25,765 bases of DNA, taken from assembly GCA_033764445.1 (NCBI GenBank), contig JANRIZ010000079.1, forward strand, positions 1 to 25,765, in the 5' to 3' direction. Numbering within the stretch: position 1 is the first letter of the stretch; each line of letters starts with the position of its first letter. Source of the stretch: JANRIZ01 sp033764445. GTDB lineage: Bacteria; Verrucomicrobiota; Verrucomicrobiia; JAWXBN01. Positions 1 to 7,593 of the stretch are shown here, piece after piece. The notes beneath the pieces were generated by a model. It saw only the letters and a program-made list of their open reading frames with translations, made no database searches and was not told the DNA's origin. The position numbers and the translations under genes are program-made.

Positions 1-1
1 G

Positions 2-325
2 GGTTTCCAGTGGATCGATTTCATGGACTGGCAGCAGGGGATCATCAGCTTTCTGCGCAAGTCCCGGGACGGACACGAATGGATGCTGGCGTGTTTCAAC
101 TTCACCCCCATCCCCCGTCACTTTTACCGGGTGGGTGTGCCTGCCGACGGATTCTGGGGCGAGGCCCTCAACAGCGATGCGCACTGTTATGGCGGCAGCG
201 GCGTGGGCAACTGGGGGGGACTCAATGCCGATCCCGTCTGGAGCCACGGACACCCCCATTCGCTGAATATGAGCCTGCCACCCCTGGGCATGGTCTGCAT
301 GAAGCGGACCTTTCCGCGGGAGTGA
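2..325 (+). CDS. glgB: 1,4-alpha-glucan branching enzyme, C-terminal fragment
   Basis: This is the last 107 codons of a glycogen branching enzyme; the 5' part lies outside the window. The enzyme (GH13) makes alpha-1,6 branches in glycogen in the cytoplasm. The visible part is the C-terminal beta domain and the end of the catalytic domain. It begins with GFQWIDFMDWQQGIISFLRK, matching the conserved GF.WID..D...S...F.R stretch of GlgB. It continues with CNFTP(I)PR, the YR.GVP segment, the LN(S/T)DA..YGGSGVGN block and the final PHSL...LPPL motif. Frame and stop (TGA at 323-325) are unambiguous. The catalytic residues are upstream and cannot be assessed. The gene converges on the minus-strand gene ending at 343. 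Confidence 0.93.
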   Translation, partial: GFQWIDFMDWQQGIISFLRKSRDGHEWMLACFNFTPIPRHFYRVGVPADGFWGEALNSDAHCYGGSGVGNWGGLNADPVWSHGHPHSLNMSLPPLGMVCMKRTFPRE

Positions 326-342
326 GGGGATTGGCCCCGGGC

Positions 343-768
343 CTAGGTCGCCGGATCGGTTCCGCGTGAGATGAGGTGACCGCCGAGGGTCCGGGCCGCC
401 ACAAACACCTCGAAGAGGGCGGTGCGGTCGTGCGCCTCGAGAATGAAATTTGCCATCCGGATCGCCTCGCCGGAGGCTTGTGCGGGTTCATGGGTGAGCA
501 TGAGAAAATCGTCGATCAAAACATCCATCCCGAAGCAATTGTAGGCCCCCGGCGGCTGACCTTCGTCGGTGAAGGCAAGTTGGTTGTTGACGAGGCTCAG
601 TCGCGCAATGCCCATCGTCGACGCCCACTCCAGGAGAAGCACCGGGAATGGGTCGGTGAAGGCCTGGCTGTAGTGTCTGATGGTCAGGCGGGTGGGACGC
701 TCGGTGCGGTCCTTTTTTTCCCAGCGTTTGAAAAGGGCGGGGATTTGTTCGATGGCGGTTTGCATCAT
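343..768 (-). CDS. Hypothetical protein, 141 aa, downstream of sucD
   Basis: I do not recognise this family. The frame reads as a normal soluble protein of mixed composition, with no signal peptide or membrane segment. It lies 51 bp downstream of sucD on the same strand and may be the last gene of the sucC-sucD operon. Two ATG codons stand in tandem at 768 and 765. An AGGGG stretch just upstream is better spaced for the second one, so the true product may be 140 residues. An open frame on the other strand over the same region looks like a shadow because its composition is Gly/Arg-rich and without pattern. A real gene is likely, but its function is unknown. Confidence 0.6.
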   Translation of the reverse strand: MMQTAIEQIPALFKRWEKKDRTERPTRLTIRHYSQAFTDPFPVLLLEWASTMGIARLSLVNNQLAFTDEGQPPGAYNCFGMDVLIDDFLMLTHEPAQASGEAIRMANFILEAHDRTALFEVFVAARTLGGHLISRGTDPAT

Positions 769-819
769 GGCCCCTGAGCCGATGGGTTTGATCCGGATGG
801 TGTGATGGCCCTCATTTCC

Positions 820-1689
820 CTAGAGCAGGGAAATCAGTGTTTCCCCGATTTGGGCGGGGGTGGGGGAGACTCTGATTCCGGCCGCTTCGAGGGCCTTGAT
901 TTTGTCCTTGGCCGCCCCCTTGCCGCCGGAAACGATCGCGCCCGCGTGGCCCATGCGGCGTCCGGGCGGGGCCGTGACCCCGGCGATGAAGGCCGCCACC
1001 GGTTTTTTGACATGGGCCTTGATGTACTCGGCCGCCTCCTCCTCGCCGCTGCCGCCGATTTCACCGATAAGGATGATCGCATCCGTCCCCGGATCGTTGT
1101 TGAAAAGCTCGACGGCCGCCCGGTGACTCATGCCCTTGATCGGGTCGCCCCCGATGCCGATGCAGGTACTCTGACCGTGCCCGCGGGAGGTCAGTTGCCA
1201 GACCGCCTCGTACGTGAGGGTGCCGCTGCGGGAAATGATGCCGATGCGGCCGGGTTTGTGGATGTAGCCGGGCATGATGCCGATTTTGCACTGGCCCGGG
1301 GTGATGATGCCCGGGCAGTTGGGCCCGATGAGAGTGCTTTGGGAATCCTTGAGGGCCGCCTTGACCTTCATCATGTCCATGACCGGGATGCCCTCGGTGA
1401 TGCAGACGACCACCTCGATGCCCGCGTCGAAAGCCTCCAGCACCGCATCCGCGGCAAACGGGGCCGGGACAAAAATCATTGTTGCGTTGCATCCGGTCTC
1501 GCGTCGTGCCTCGGAAACCGTGTCAAAAATGGGCACCACATTCTCAAATTTTTCCCCGGCGCGTCCGGGAGTCACCCCCGCCACGACATTGGTTCCGTAG
1601 TCCATGCAGCCCTTCGCATGGAATCCGCCGGCTTTGCCGGTGATGCCCTGGACCAGCAGGCGCGTCTTGTGATCGATGAGGACGGACAT
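820..1689 (-). CDS. sucD: Succinyl-CoA synthetase, alpha subunit
   Basis: This is the alpha subunit of succinyl-CoA ligase (ADP/GDP-forming), a TCA-cycle enzyme that couples succinyl-CoA cleavage to substrate-level phosphorylation. At 289 aa it is of usual length. The N-terminal CoA-binding domain shows the VQGITGK.G..H motif (residues 13-24). The ligase domain carries GPNCPGIITP (122-131) and the active-site histidine in GRRMGHAGAI (H248), which is phosphorylated during catalysis. The gene follows sucC with only 3 nt between the sucC stop and this ATG, so the two are co-transcribed. A GGAG inside the sucC end lies 11 nt upstream of the start. Confidence 0.97.
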   Translation of the reverse strand: MSVLIDHKTRLLVQGITGKAGGFHAKGCMDYGTNVVAGVTPGRAGEKFENVVPIFDTVSEARRETGCNATMIFVPAPFAADAVLEAFDAGIEVVVCITEGIPVMDMMKVKAALKDSQSTLIGPNCPGIITPGQCKIGIMPGYIHKPGRIGIISRSGTLTYEAVWQLTSRGHGQSTCIGIGGDPIKGMSHRAAVELFNNDPGTDAIILIGEIGGSGEEEAAEYIKAHVKKPVAAFIAGVTAPPGRRMGHAGAIVSGGKGAAKDKIKALEAAGIRVSPTPAQIGETLISLL

Positions 1690-1692
1690 AAA

Positions 1693-2880
1693 TCAGTGTA
1701 CTCCCGCGGCCTTGACCGCCTTTTGCGCGGCATCGGCGAGGTCGTCGGCGGCGATGATCGGCAGGTTGGATTCCTTGAGCAGTTTTTTCCCCAGCTCCAC
1801 ATTCGTGCCTTCGAGGCGGACGACCAGCGGGACAGGCAGGCTGACGGCCCGGACGGCATTGATGATCCCCTGGGCGATGATGTCGCATTTCATGATTCCC
1901 CCGAAAATATTGACCAGAATGGCCCTCACATTTTTGTCGGCGATGAGGATTTTGAAGGCTTCCGTGACCTGTTGCTCGTTGGCCCCGCCGCCCACGTCCA
2001 GGAAATTGGCCGGGGTGCCGCCGGAATGTTTGATGATGTCCATGGTGGCCATGGCCAGACCCGCGCCATTGACCAGGCAGGCGATGTTTCCATCCAGGCC
2101 GATGTAGTTGAGGTTGTATTTGGAGGCCTCCACGTCGCGCGGGTCCTCCTCGGCGATGTCGCGGTAGGCGACCACATCCGGGTGACGGTACAGGGCGTTG
2201 TCATCAAAACCGAACTTGGCGTCCAGGGCCATGACATGGCCGTCCTTTGTGACCACCAGCGGATTGACCTCCAGCAGGGAGCAGTCGCACTCGCGGAAGA
2301 GGCGGTACATGTTCAGGAAGAGTTTGATCGCCTCCTTGCCCTGTTCCCCGGTGAGCCCGAGGGCGCGGGCGATTTTCAGGGCCTGGAAGGGCTGGAGCCC
2401 CAGCAGCGGATGAACCGTTTCGCGCCGGAGCAGGTGCGGGGTTTTTTCGGCCACCGCCTCGATGTCCATTCCCCCCTCCGTGCTGGCGATGACCACCGGG
2501 GAGGCGGTGGCACTGTCGAGGAGAATGGCAAAATAGAGTTCGCGCGCGATCTGTTTGGCCTCGGCGACCAAGACCTTGTGGACCACCCGCCCGGCGGGGC
2601 CGGTCTGATGGGTGACGAGTGTCTGCCCGATCATCTGGGCCGCGAGAGCCCGGGCCTCCGAGGGGGTCTGACACAGGTGCACCCCGCCTTTGAAGCCGTT
2701 GGTAAAGCTGCCTTTGCCGCGTCCGCCCGCATGGATCTGGGCCTTGACCACCAGATGCGGGGAGTTGATTTCACAGGCCACCACCTCGGCCTCCTCGGGG
2801 GTGGAGGCGGCGCGCCCCGGAGGCGTGGCCACACCGAATTTCTGGAAGAGTTCCTTGGCTTGGTATTCGTGAATGTTCAT
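1693..2880 (-). CDS. sucC: Succinyl-CoA synthetase, beta subunit (ADP-forming type)
   Basis: This is the beta subunit of succinyl-CoA ligase, which holds the nucleotide-binding ATP-grasp fold and pairs with SucD. At 395 aa it is close to the usual length of about 390. It starts MNIHEYQAKELF, the standard SucC N-terminus. It shows VVKAQIHAGGRGKG near residue 45 (the ATP-grasp nucleotide site), the EVNPLVVT segment and the C-terminal ILVNIFGGIMKCD motif. It is the first gene of the sucCD unit. A TAG stop 33 nt upstream in frame leaves ATG 2880 as the only usable start. That start is preceded by CCTCC, while an AGGAGG lies 26 nt further upstream, so translation initiation here is unusual. Confidence 0.97.
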   Translation of the reverse strand: MNIHEYQAKELFQKFGVATPPGRAASTPEEAEVVACEINSPHLVVKAQIHAGGRGKGSFTNGFKGGVHLCQTPSEARALAAQMIGQTLVTHQTGPAGRVVHKVLVAEAKQIARELYFAILLDSATASPVVIASTEGGMDIEAVAEKTPHLLRRETVHPLLGLQPFQALKIARALGLTGEQGKEAIKLFLNMYRLFRECDCSLLEVNPLVVTKDGHVMALDAKFGFDDNALYRHPDVVAYRDIAEEDPRDVEASKYNLNYIGLDGNIACLVNGAGLAMATMDIIKHSGGTPANFLDVGGGANEQQVTEAFKILIADKNVRAILVNIFGGIMKCDIIAQGIINAVRAVSLPVPLVVRLEGTNVELGKKLLKESNLPIIAADDLADAAQKAVKAAGVH

Positions 2881-2920
2881 GGAGGACTCGGGGAAAAAAT
2901 TGAAGACCTCCTATTTCGTG

Positions 2921-2936
2921 CAAACGGTCCCGTTTG
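2921..2936. promoter_or_regulatory. Palindrome upstream of sucC (operator-like)
   Basis: A perfect 7-bp inverted repeat (CAAACGG / CCGTTTG) with a 2-bp centre lies 41 bp upstream of the sucC start, between the methyltransferase terminator and the AGGAGG sequence. Its position fits a regulator binding site for sucCD. A TTGCCA lies just upstream on the minus strand, but the expected -10 element at 17 bp is poor, so no promoter is claimed. Function is inferred from symmetry and position only. Confidence 0.35.
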
Positions 2937-2944
2937 GCAACTTC

Positions 2945-2970
2945 AAAATCGGGTTTCTCCGCCGATTTTT
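2945..2970 (-). terminator. Intrinsic terminator of the methyltransferase gene
   Basis: On the minus strand, directly after the methyltransferase stop codon, AAAATCGG pairs perfectly with CCGATTTT across a 9-nt loop. The A-tract and U-tract form the base of the stem, as in many intrinsic terminators. The GC core is only three pairs, so strength is uncertain. It separates the methyltransferase from sucCD. Confidence 0.55.
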
Positions 2971-3641
2971 CAGGAAGCCGGGGAATTGATCCACAGAACC
3001 TTGCGTTCGTTGCCAAGCCTGTCCTTTTTGGAGGAGAACCCCGCCATTTCAAAACCGGCCCGGTGGATGACCTGTGCGGTGGCTTCCTCCTCGGTGACCC
3101 GGAAAGGCCCGAGAATCAGTCTGCCGCCCGTGTTGACGAGGGTTTTCATGATGTGTTGGATCAGGTCCGTCTCGCGGCCCGGTGGCACGTATTCGAGTCC
3201 GGTGCGGATGAAATCAAATTTCTGGGTGGGGAGCCAGGTCATCACGTTCCCCTCAAAAATCTGGTATTTCCATTTGGGGTAGCGCCTTTGGGCCGCCTTG
3301 AAGAGGGCGGGGCTGATCTCCAGTCCGAAGGGTTCGACAAAAAGCGAGCGGTCCAGGGCCCAGCCGTGGATGGATTCCATCAGGTATCCATTGGCGCAGC
3401 CCACGTCGAGGAAACGTCCGTCATGGTCAAAGGCATCCACGACCAGTTCACGGGCCTCGCGCCACAGCGGGTAATCGCCGTCAAACCCCGACTGGCGGAT
3501 GGGGTCCTCGTAGGAAAGGTAAAGCCTGGCCAGGGCGGCGGGCACTTTTTCAAACCACTGGGCTTCGGAGATTTTGCCTTCTGCAAAGTGCGAATAGGCA
3601 TCCTGGATTTCCGCCTGCGTTTGGGCCTTGAGGTCGCTCAT
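2970..3641 (-). CDS. Class I SAM-dependent methyltransferase, substrate unknown
   Basis: This is a 223-aa soluble protein with a Rossmann-type methyltransferase core. Motif I is seen as GRFLDVGCANGYL (around residue 75-87), followed by an acidic region with VEPFGLEISPAL where the ribose-binding acidic residue is expected. Motif IV lies near FDFIRTGLEYVPP, and the later NTGGRLILGPF strand is typical of the fold. The N-terminal 70 residues form a helical cap. AGGA lies 8 nt upstream of ATG 3641, a good ribosome binding site. The gene is transcribed toward sucCD but ends in its own hairpin. Neighbours give no clue to the methyl acceptor. Confidence 0.85.
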   Translation of the reverse strand: MSDLKAQTQAEIQDAYSHFAEGKISEAQWFEKVPAALARLYLSYEDPIRQSGFDGDYPLWREARELVVDAFDHDGRFLDVGCANGYLMESIHGWALDRSLFVEPFGLEISPALFKAAQRRYPKWKYQIFEGNVMTWLPTQKFDFIRTGLEYVPPGRETDLIQHIMKTLVNTGGRLILGPFRVTEEEATAQVIHRAGFEMAGFSSKKDRLGNERKVLWINSPAS

Positions 3642-4087
3642 GTTCGCATCCTAGAAGGAAAGACGGTGGGAGTAAACAGGGAACCGAGGCGGACACCTTT
3701 TGCAGGGATGTTGGGAAGGCTGGGGAAAGATCAGAATCATTCTTATAATGATGTATAGGATTTTCAATTCCAAAACTGGCACCGGGATTGCTCAGTGGAA
3801 GGATGACTTGCGGAGGGAAAAAACCATGAAAAGCCCTCTGTAGGTAGTGTGATAATTATTGAAAATATAAACTGGACACAATCATGAGACAGGCATCGGT
3901 GGCCGTTTTTACAAAATACTCAAAACAAACATCTTATGAATGTGAGTCAAATAATGACAGCCACAGATTTGTTACAGGTGCCAGGTCGATTTCAATGGAC
4001 AGAAGGGATAAAACTTGGGAATAGTCAGGCACTTTGCCCGTAAGGGGGGGTGCTGATCGGTACCGTAAAACCAGAGACTGGAAGCGT
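3642..4087. other. Intergenic region between divergent genes
   Basis: About 446 bp separate the methyltransferase (minus) from the DUF4912 gene (plus). The stretch is clearly more AT-rich than its surroundings and contains no convincing gene. It should hold both promoters. The most promising element is an inverted repeat at 3736-3752 (ATCATT, 5-nt spacer, AATGAT) that overlaps a TATAAT at 3744-3749. I could not pair that hexamer with a good -35 element on either strand. Confidence 0.6.
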
Positions 4088-5398
4088 ATGCCAAAAACCA
4101 AACACACACAGACGGATGGGGAAAAGGCCATGAAGAAGAAAAAAACATCCAAAGCCTCACAAAAAGCCACGTCAGCGACCCGGAGGAAACCCGTGGCCAA
4201 GGCCGTGGCACCGCGTTCCCGGTCCACGGTTTCCCTCAGTGCCTCACGCAAACGTGTGACCGGGCGGAAGAAGGACACGGTGCTGCTTTCGGAAACGGTT
4301 CTGGATTTGGATGCGCACAAATTTGAGCTTCCGGAGGGCAGTCACCACGATGATTCCAGTTTCGAGGATGAGAATCTCGGTGAACTTCCGGAGAGTTACG
4401 GGACCCGTCGGCTGTTTCTGGCGGCGCGTGATCCGTACTGGCTGTTTGCCTATTGGGATATGAACGCCGATCAGATCCGGGAAGCGGCCTCCCGGGCCCA
4501 TGACGGGAAGGTTTTTCTGAGGATTTTTGATGATGCGGGGAATCAGGCCCTTCAGGCGGAAATTTTTGAAAGCACCCGCAACTATTATTTTCATGCCCAG
4601 AGGGCGAACACCACCTTTGTTGCCGAGATCGGCTACTACCGTCAGGGCGATCAGGGTTTTGAGGTTGTGAGCCGTTCGGGATACACGGCCACTCCGCGCG
4701 ATGCCGTTTCCCCCAACACCCATGCGCGGTTTGCGACCATTCCCTTCGGGTACACCTTCCGTCAGCTCCTGGAAATGATCAAACACCTGATCATGGGTGA
4801 TGAGGAGCTGGCCGACGCCATTGCGCGGTTGCAGGAAGCCGGACATCCGTTCCCCTTCCGCGTGAAGGTCCGCAGCGGCGAATGGACGGACGAACAGGAA
4901 AAAGCGCTCATGGAGTTTCTGGGCGACGACATTTTCAACCGCATCTGGATGGGGTCCTTTGAGCTGACCGAATGGCTGCGTCGCCGTCTGCTCAGTGCGG
5001 GGGGTTCGGAGCAAAGCTCGATGCTCATGAGCAGCTGGGGGGGGACGGTCTCCAGTTGGGCGTCGGCCGTCGGCGGGGCCTCCGAGACCCTGGGCCAGCG
5101 CGAACGCGGTTTCTGGATGAACGTCAATGCGGAACTGATCATTTACGGGGCCACTGATCCGGGGGCCAGTCTGCGCATTGCGGGCCAGCCCATTGACATC
5201 CGCCGGGACGGTTCGTTTTCCTTTCACTGGTCGTTCCCCGACGGCAGTTACCACATCCCGGTGGAGGCGACATCCCCTGACGGGGTGGAGACGCGCAGTG
5301 CGCTGCTCTCCTTCCTGCGCACCACGGCCCGTTCCGGCGAGGTGACCGATCACCCCATCGACCCGAAATTCGTGCAGCCTGTCGGGCGCATTGGGTAA
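4088..5398 (+). CDS. DUF4912 domain protein with basic N-terminal tail
   Basis: This is a cytoplasmic protein of about 436 aa. Residues 1-85 (from ATG 4088) form a Lys/Arg/Ser/Thr-rich, low-complexity tail. The DUF4912 domain follows, recognised by LPESYGTRRLFLAARDPYWL and FAYWDM, then a beta-rich stretch (VFLRIFDD, YYFHAQ, EIGYY). The C-terminal part (NAELIIYGATDPGASLRIAG, then RRDGSFSFHW..PDG) looks like a second beta-sandwich module common to these proteins. The function of DUF4912 is not established; such proteins are often found near glycogen genes, and glgB is about 4 kb away here. ATG 4130 is an alternative start (GGGGAAAAGG upstream). The TTG at 4034 seems too far upstream. The lipoprotein gene follows after 30 bp. 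Confidence 0.82.
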   Translation: MPKTKHTQTDGEKAMKKKKTSKASQKATSATRRKPVAKAVAPRSRSTVSLSASRKRVTGRKKDTVLLSETVLDLDAHKFELPEGSHHDDSSFEDENLGELPESYGTRRLFLAARDPYWLFAYWDMNADQIREAASRAHDGKVFLRIFDDAGNQALQAEIFESTRNYYFHAQRANTTFVAEIGYYRQGDQGFEVVSRSGYTATPRDAVSPNTHARFATIPFGYTFRQLLEMIKHLIMGDEELADAIARLQEAGHPFPFRVKVRSGEWTDEQEKALMEFLGDDIFNRIWMGSFELTEWLRRRLLSAGGSEQSSMLMSSWGGTVSSWASAVGGASETLGQRERGFWMNVNAELIIYGATDPGASLRIAGQPIDIRRDGSFSFHWSFPDGSYHIPVEATSPDGVETRSALLSFLRTTARSGEVTDHPIDPKFVQPVGRIG

Positions 5399-5428
5399 TT
5401 GAACCCTGTCAAGAATGGAACATCAAGA

Positions 5429-6166
5429 ATGGAACAGTCACCCAACCAGACCGGAGCTTTTGCTCCTCACCGCCGCTGGGCGGAGTGGGTTTGTGTCGTT
5501 GGGCTGATCGCCCTGCTGGCGGCGTGTGCCTCAGGGCTTGGAAAAAAACAGGTCTTTCGCGATTCCTTCAGCAAGAAGTCGCTGCCCCATGAAAAAGTGT
5601 CCAAAGTGACCGTGCAGAGGACGGCGGTGGCGGCGGGAGATGTTTCACGGGAAGAGAACTCTGATTGGAACAATGAAAGTCGGTGGCAGGAGCGGGAGGG
5701 AAGGTTTTCTGCCGTCAATCCGATCAACAATCCGGCCTCCGTCAATTCGATCAAAGGTTTGGAAATTGAGGATGCCGTTGTTCGTGTGCATGTGCATCAG
5801 GGTGCCGATGGGGGCATCATCGTCAGAGCCCGTGATCCCGTGGGTGGGTACAGTGGGTACCGCGAATGTCTTTTTTTTGTGGTGCGTCCGCAGCATGGCG
5901 ATTTCTACTGGCATGAGACACTTGAGGCGGGAAGACCGCCTGCTCTCAACATGCAGTCGCTCCCGGTACGGTTGGGGGAGGATTTTGAAATCGAACTGGT
6001 CATCAAGGGGGCCCAGGCAACGGGCCGCATCATACAGAATGGCCAATGTGTTGCCTCAAGCCAGTTCCAAACGAAACTCAGGGGTCCGGGCCGTGTGGCC
6101 CTATTTGATCATGACATGATTCATCGCAAACAATCCTTTTCAGAGATTGTCGTCGAAAAGCCCTGA
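5429..6166 (+). CDS. Putative lipoprotein with a 3-keto-disaccharide hydrolase/LamG-like fold
   Basis: This is a 245-aa protein with a lipoprotein signal: a basic N-terminus (HRRW), a hydrophobic stretch VCVVGLIALLAAC and a lipobox LAAC, so mature lipid-linked Cys is near residue 33. The rest is beta-rich, with W...GRFSA, GLEIEDAVVRVHVHQGADGGIIVRA and FEIELVIKGAQATGRIIQNG. That order resembles concanavalin-like domains of the DUF1080 (3-keto-disaccharide hydrolase) type. I infer the fold from pattern only; catalysis is not shown. ATG 5429 is chosen over the TTG at 5399 because it gives a normal-length signal peptide. It is probably co-transcribed with the DUF4912 gene, 30 bp upstream. It converges on the PilZ-like gene. 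Confidence 0.75.
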   Translation: MEQSPNQTGAFAPHRRWAEWVCVVGLIALLAACASGLGKKQVFRDSFSKKSLPHEKVSKVTVQRTAVAAGDVSREENSDWNNESRWQEREGRFSAVNPINNPASVNSIKGLEIEDAVVRVHVHQGADGGIIVRARDPVGGYSGYRECLFFVVRPQHGDFYWHETLEAGRPPALNMQSLPVRLGEDFEIELVIKGAQATGRIIQNGQCVASSQFQTKLRGPGRVALFDHDMIHRKQSFSEIVVEKP

Positions 6167-6214
6167 AGGGAATCGCTGTTGTTTCGAGGGGCGGAGGTGG
6201 TCACGTTTTTCAGT

Positions 6215-6250
6215 GCCTGCCCAGTGGGCCTCATGACGCAGTCGGCAGGC
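6215..6250. repeat. Inverted repeat between convergent genes
   Basis: GCCTGCC (6215-6221) and GGCAGGC (6244-6250) form a 7-bp stem with a 22-nt loop, in the 128-bp gap between the lipoprotein and PilZ-like genes. A perfect 12-bp palindrome, CGTTTGCAAACG, follows at 6252-6263. Position suggests a role in ending both transcripts, but neither side has a T-run, so it is not a classical intrinsic terminator. Confidence 0.35.
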
Positions 6251-6294
6251 CCGTTTGCAAACGACAGAAGGCATTTCCTCCGCCCGGATCCGAT

Positions 6295-6651
6295 TCACGG
6301 GTCGATCCGGATATGGCAGGAGGCTTTGCGCAGACAGTTGCGGAGGTCTTTGGGCGGATGCAGGAAGAGCAGGGTCACATCATACGCACAGCCGGTCCGG
6401 CGCACCTTCTGACAGGCGACCACCACCCCGTGGCAATGGACACGGTGGGCCCGGGCGCGTGCGGTTTTTTTGAGAGTGACGTCGAGACCGAGTTCCGTCC
6501 CGATCGCAAACCTCCAGTTGGTTCTCAGGTGCATTCCCTGCTCACAGACCGAATAGTGGCAGGGATCAAACAGGGCGTGATCCTCCGCATACCGCATCAG
6601 AACCTTCCCTCCGGACCGCTTTTTTGGGGGGGAGGAACGGGAGGAAATCAT
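6295..6651 (-). CDS. Small PilZ-like domain protein
   Basis: This is a 118-aa protein whose central part follows the PilZ pattern. It has a basic N-terminus (SSPPKKRSGGKVLMRY), then EQGMHLRTNWRFAIGTELGLDVTL, then a beta strand with HCHGVVVACQKV, then GCAYDVTLLFLHPP. PilZ domains bind cyclic di-GMP through an RxxxR and a (D/N)xSxxG motif. Here the second motif is degenerate (SVCEQG), so ligand binding may be lost. I chose ATG 6651 because a sigma70-like promoter (6678-6705) ends 26 bp before it. A GTG at 6744 with GAGG upstream could give a 149-aa form, co-transcribed with the HAD gene. The assignment is by pattern and moderately sure. Confidence 0.6.
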   Translation of the reverse strand: MISSRSSPPKKRSGGKVLMRYAEDHALFDPCHYSVCEQGMHLRTNWRFAIGTELGLDVTLKKTARARAHRVHCHGVVVACQKVRRTGCAYDVTLLFLHPPKDLRNCLRKASCHIRIDP

Positions 6652-6677
6652 GGAAATGACCCGGGGTCGGTTGGTCC

Positions 6678-6705
6678 AATATAACCCGACTTCCCTCCCT
6701 GTCAA
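6678..6705 (-). promoter_or_regulatory. Sigma70-like promoter for the PilZ-like gene
   Basis: On the minus strand a perfect -35 box TTGACA (6700-6705) is followed after 16 bp by TATATT (6678-6683), five of six matches to the -10 consensus. The expected transcript would start about 19 nt before ATG 6651. It lies inside the longer GTG-started frame, which supports the shorter start. Confidence 0.55.
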
Positions 6706-6755
6706 AAAATCCGACAAGGGGACCGTCCGATCCGTCGGTTCCACGTGCCCGTGCC

Positions 6756-7571
6756 TCAGGCCCGGCCAAGAATCATCTCAATGGCCTGGGCAAAACCCTC
6801 GTCTTCATTGCTGGCGGTGATCCGGTGGGCCGCCGCCGTGACCCGTGCCGGGGCGTTGCCCATGGCGATGGCCAGGCCCGCAATCTCAAACATGCTCAGG
6901 TCGTTGGTGCCATCCCCGATGACCGCCACCTCGCTGATGTCAAAGCCCAGGGAAGTGGCAATCCGGGTCACCGACTGACCCTTGGTGGCGTCGGGGGCGG
7001 TGACGTCCACAAAATGCGGTTGGGAAGGGGCCACGGAGGCCGCGGCTCCAAGCCGGGCCGACAGCTGACCGGCGCATTTTGCGGCGAGCGTGGCGTCGGG
7101 GCTCACGCCCATGACCTTGACCGCGGAGGTGACAATGTCGTGCAGATCGGGAACAATCCGGGGCGGGATTTTCACAAAATCGATCTCCTCCCGCACGTAG
7201 GGTCCGTCGGCATCGGAGATGATCCAGTCCGTCTCCGAATACACCCAGGCACCCATTCCCGAGGAGAGGAAAAAGTCCAGGACCTCTGTTGCCAGCGCCT
7301 CCGGCATTTTGCGGCAGTCGAAGGGAGAGTGGTCGGCGTGGGAGATGAGGGCGCCATTGAGGCCCGCGTAGGGGAGAGAGACCTCCAGGGCCGCGACCAT
7401 GCCGTGCATGGCCGCCGGAAGCCGTCCGCTGGCCAGGGTGAAGCCGATCCCGGCCTCCCGCAATTTCTGAACGGCGAGGCGGGAGTCCCGTGTGACCTGT
7501 TTTTCCGGGGTGAGCACCGTCCCGTCGGCATCGGCGACGACCAGACGGATCGGGGAGGAGGCGGAGGACAT
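6756..7571 (-). CDS. Cof-type HAD-IIB family hydrolase (sugar-phosphate phosphatase-like)
   Basis: This is a 271-aa soluble phosphatase of the HAD superfamily, subclass IIB (Cof/YidA type). Motif I is VVADADGTVL (nucleophile D14, acid/base D16), motif II is LASGR, the motif III lysine is in TKGQSV, and motif IV is VIGDGTNDLSMF. The C-terminal AIAMGNA segment is also typical. The cap domain between motifs II and III sets substrate; this family dephosphorylates sugar phosphates and flavin or PLP-type phosphates, and nothing here narrows it down. ATG 7571 is chosen because residues upstream of it (Arg/Pro-rich) run back into leuB. The gene lies 22 bp after leuB and is probably co-transcribed with it. 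No clear Shine-Dalgarno is seen. Confidence 0.9.
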   Translation of the reverse strand: MSSASSPIRLVVADADGTVLTPEKQVTRDSRLAVQKLREAGIGFTLASGRLPAAMHGMVAALEVSLPYAGLNGALISHADHSPFDCRKMPEALATEVLDFFLSSGMGAWVYSETDWIISDADGPYVREEIDFVKIPPRIVPDLHDIVTSAVKVMGVSPDATLAAKCAGQLSARLGAAASVAPSQPHFVDVTAPDATKGQSVTRIATSLGFDISEVAVIGDGTNDLSMFEIAGLAIAMGNAPARVTAAAHRITASNEDEGFAQAIEMILGRA

Positions 7572-7593
7572 GGACGGGCGGAGTTGGGGGGGA

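Noticed and set aside
802..3282. A long plus-strand open frame of about 826 codons
   Set aside because: It lies antisense to sucD and sucC, which are certain. Its product is rich in Gly, Asp, Arg and His with no domain, as expected for a GC-rich shadow frame.
4244..5353. A 369-codon minus-strand open frame
   Set aside because: It is antisense to the DUF4912 gene and shows no motif; composition is that of a shadow.
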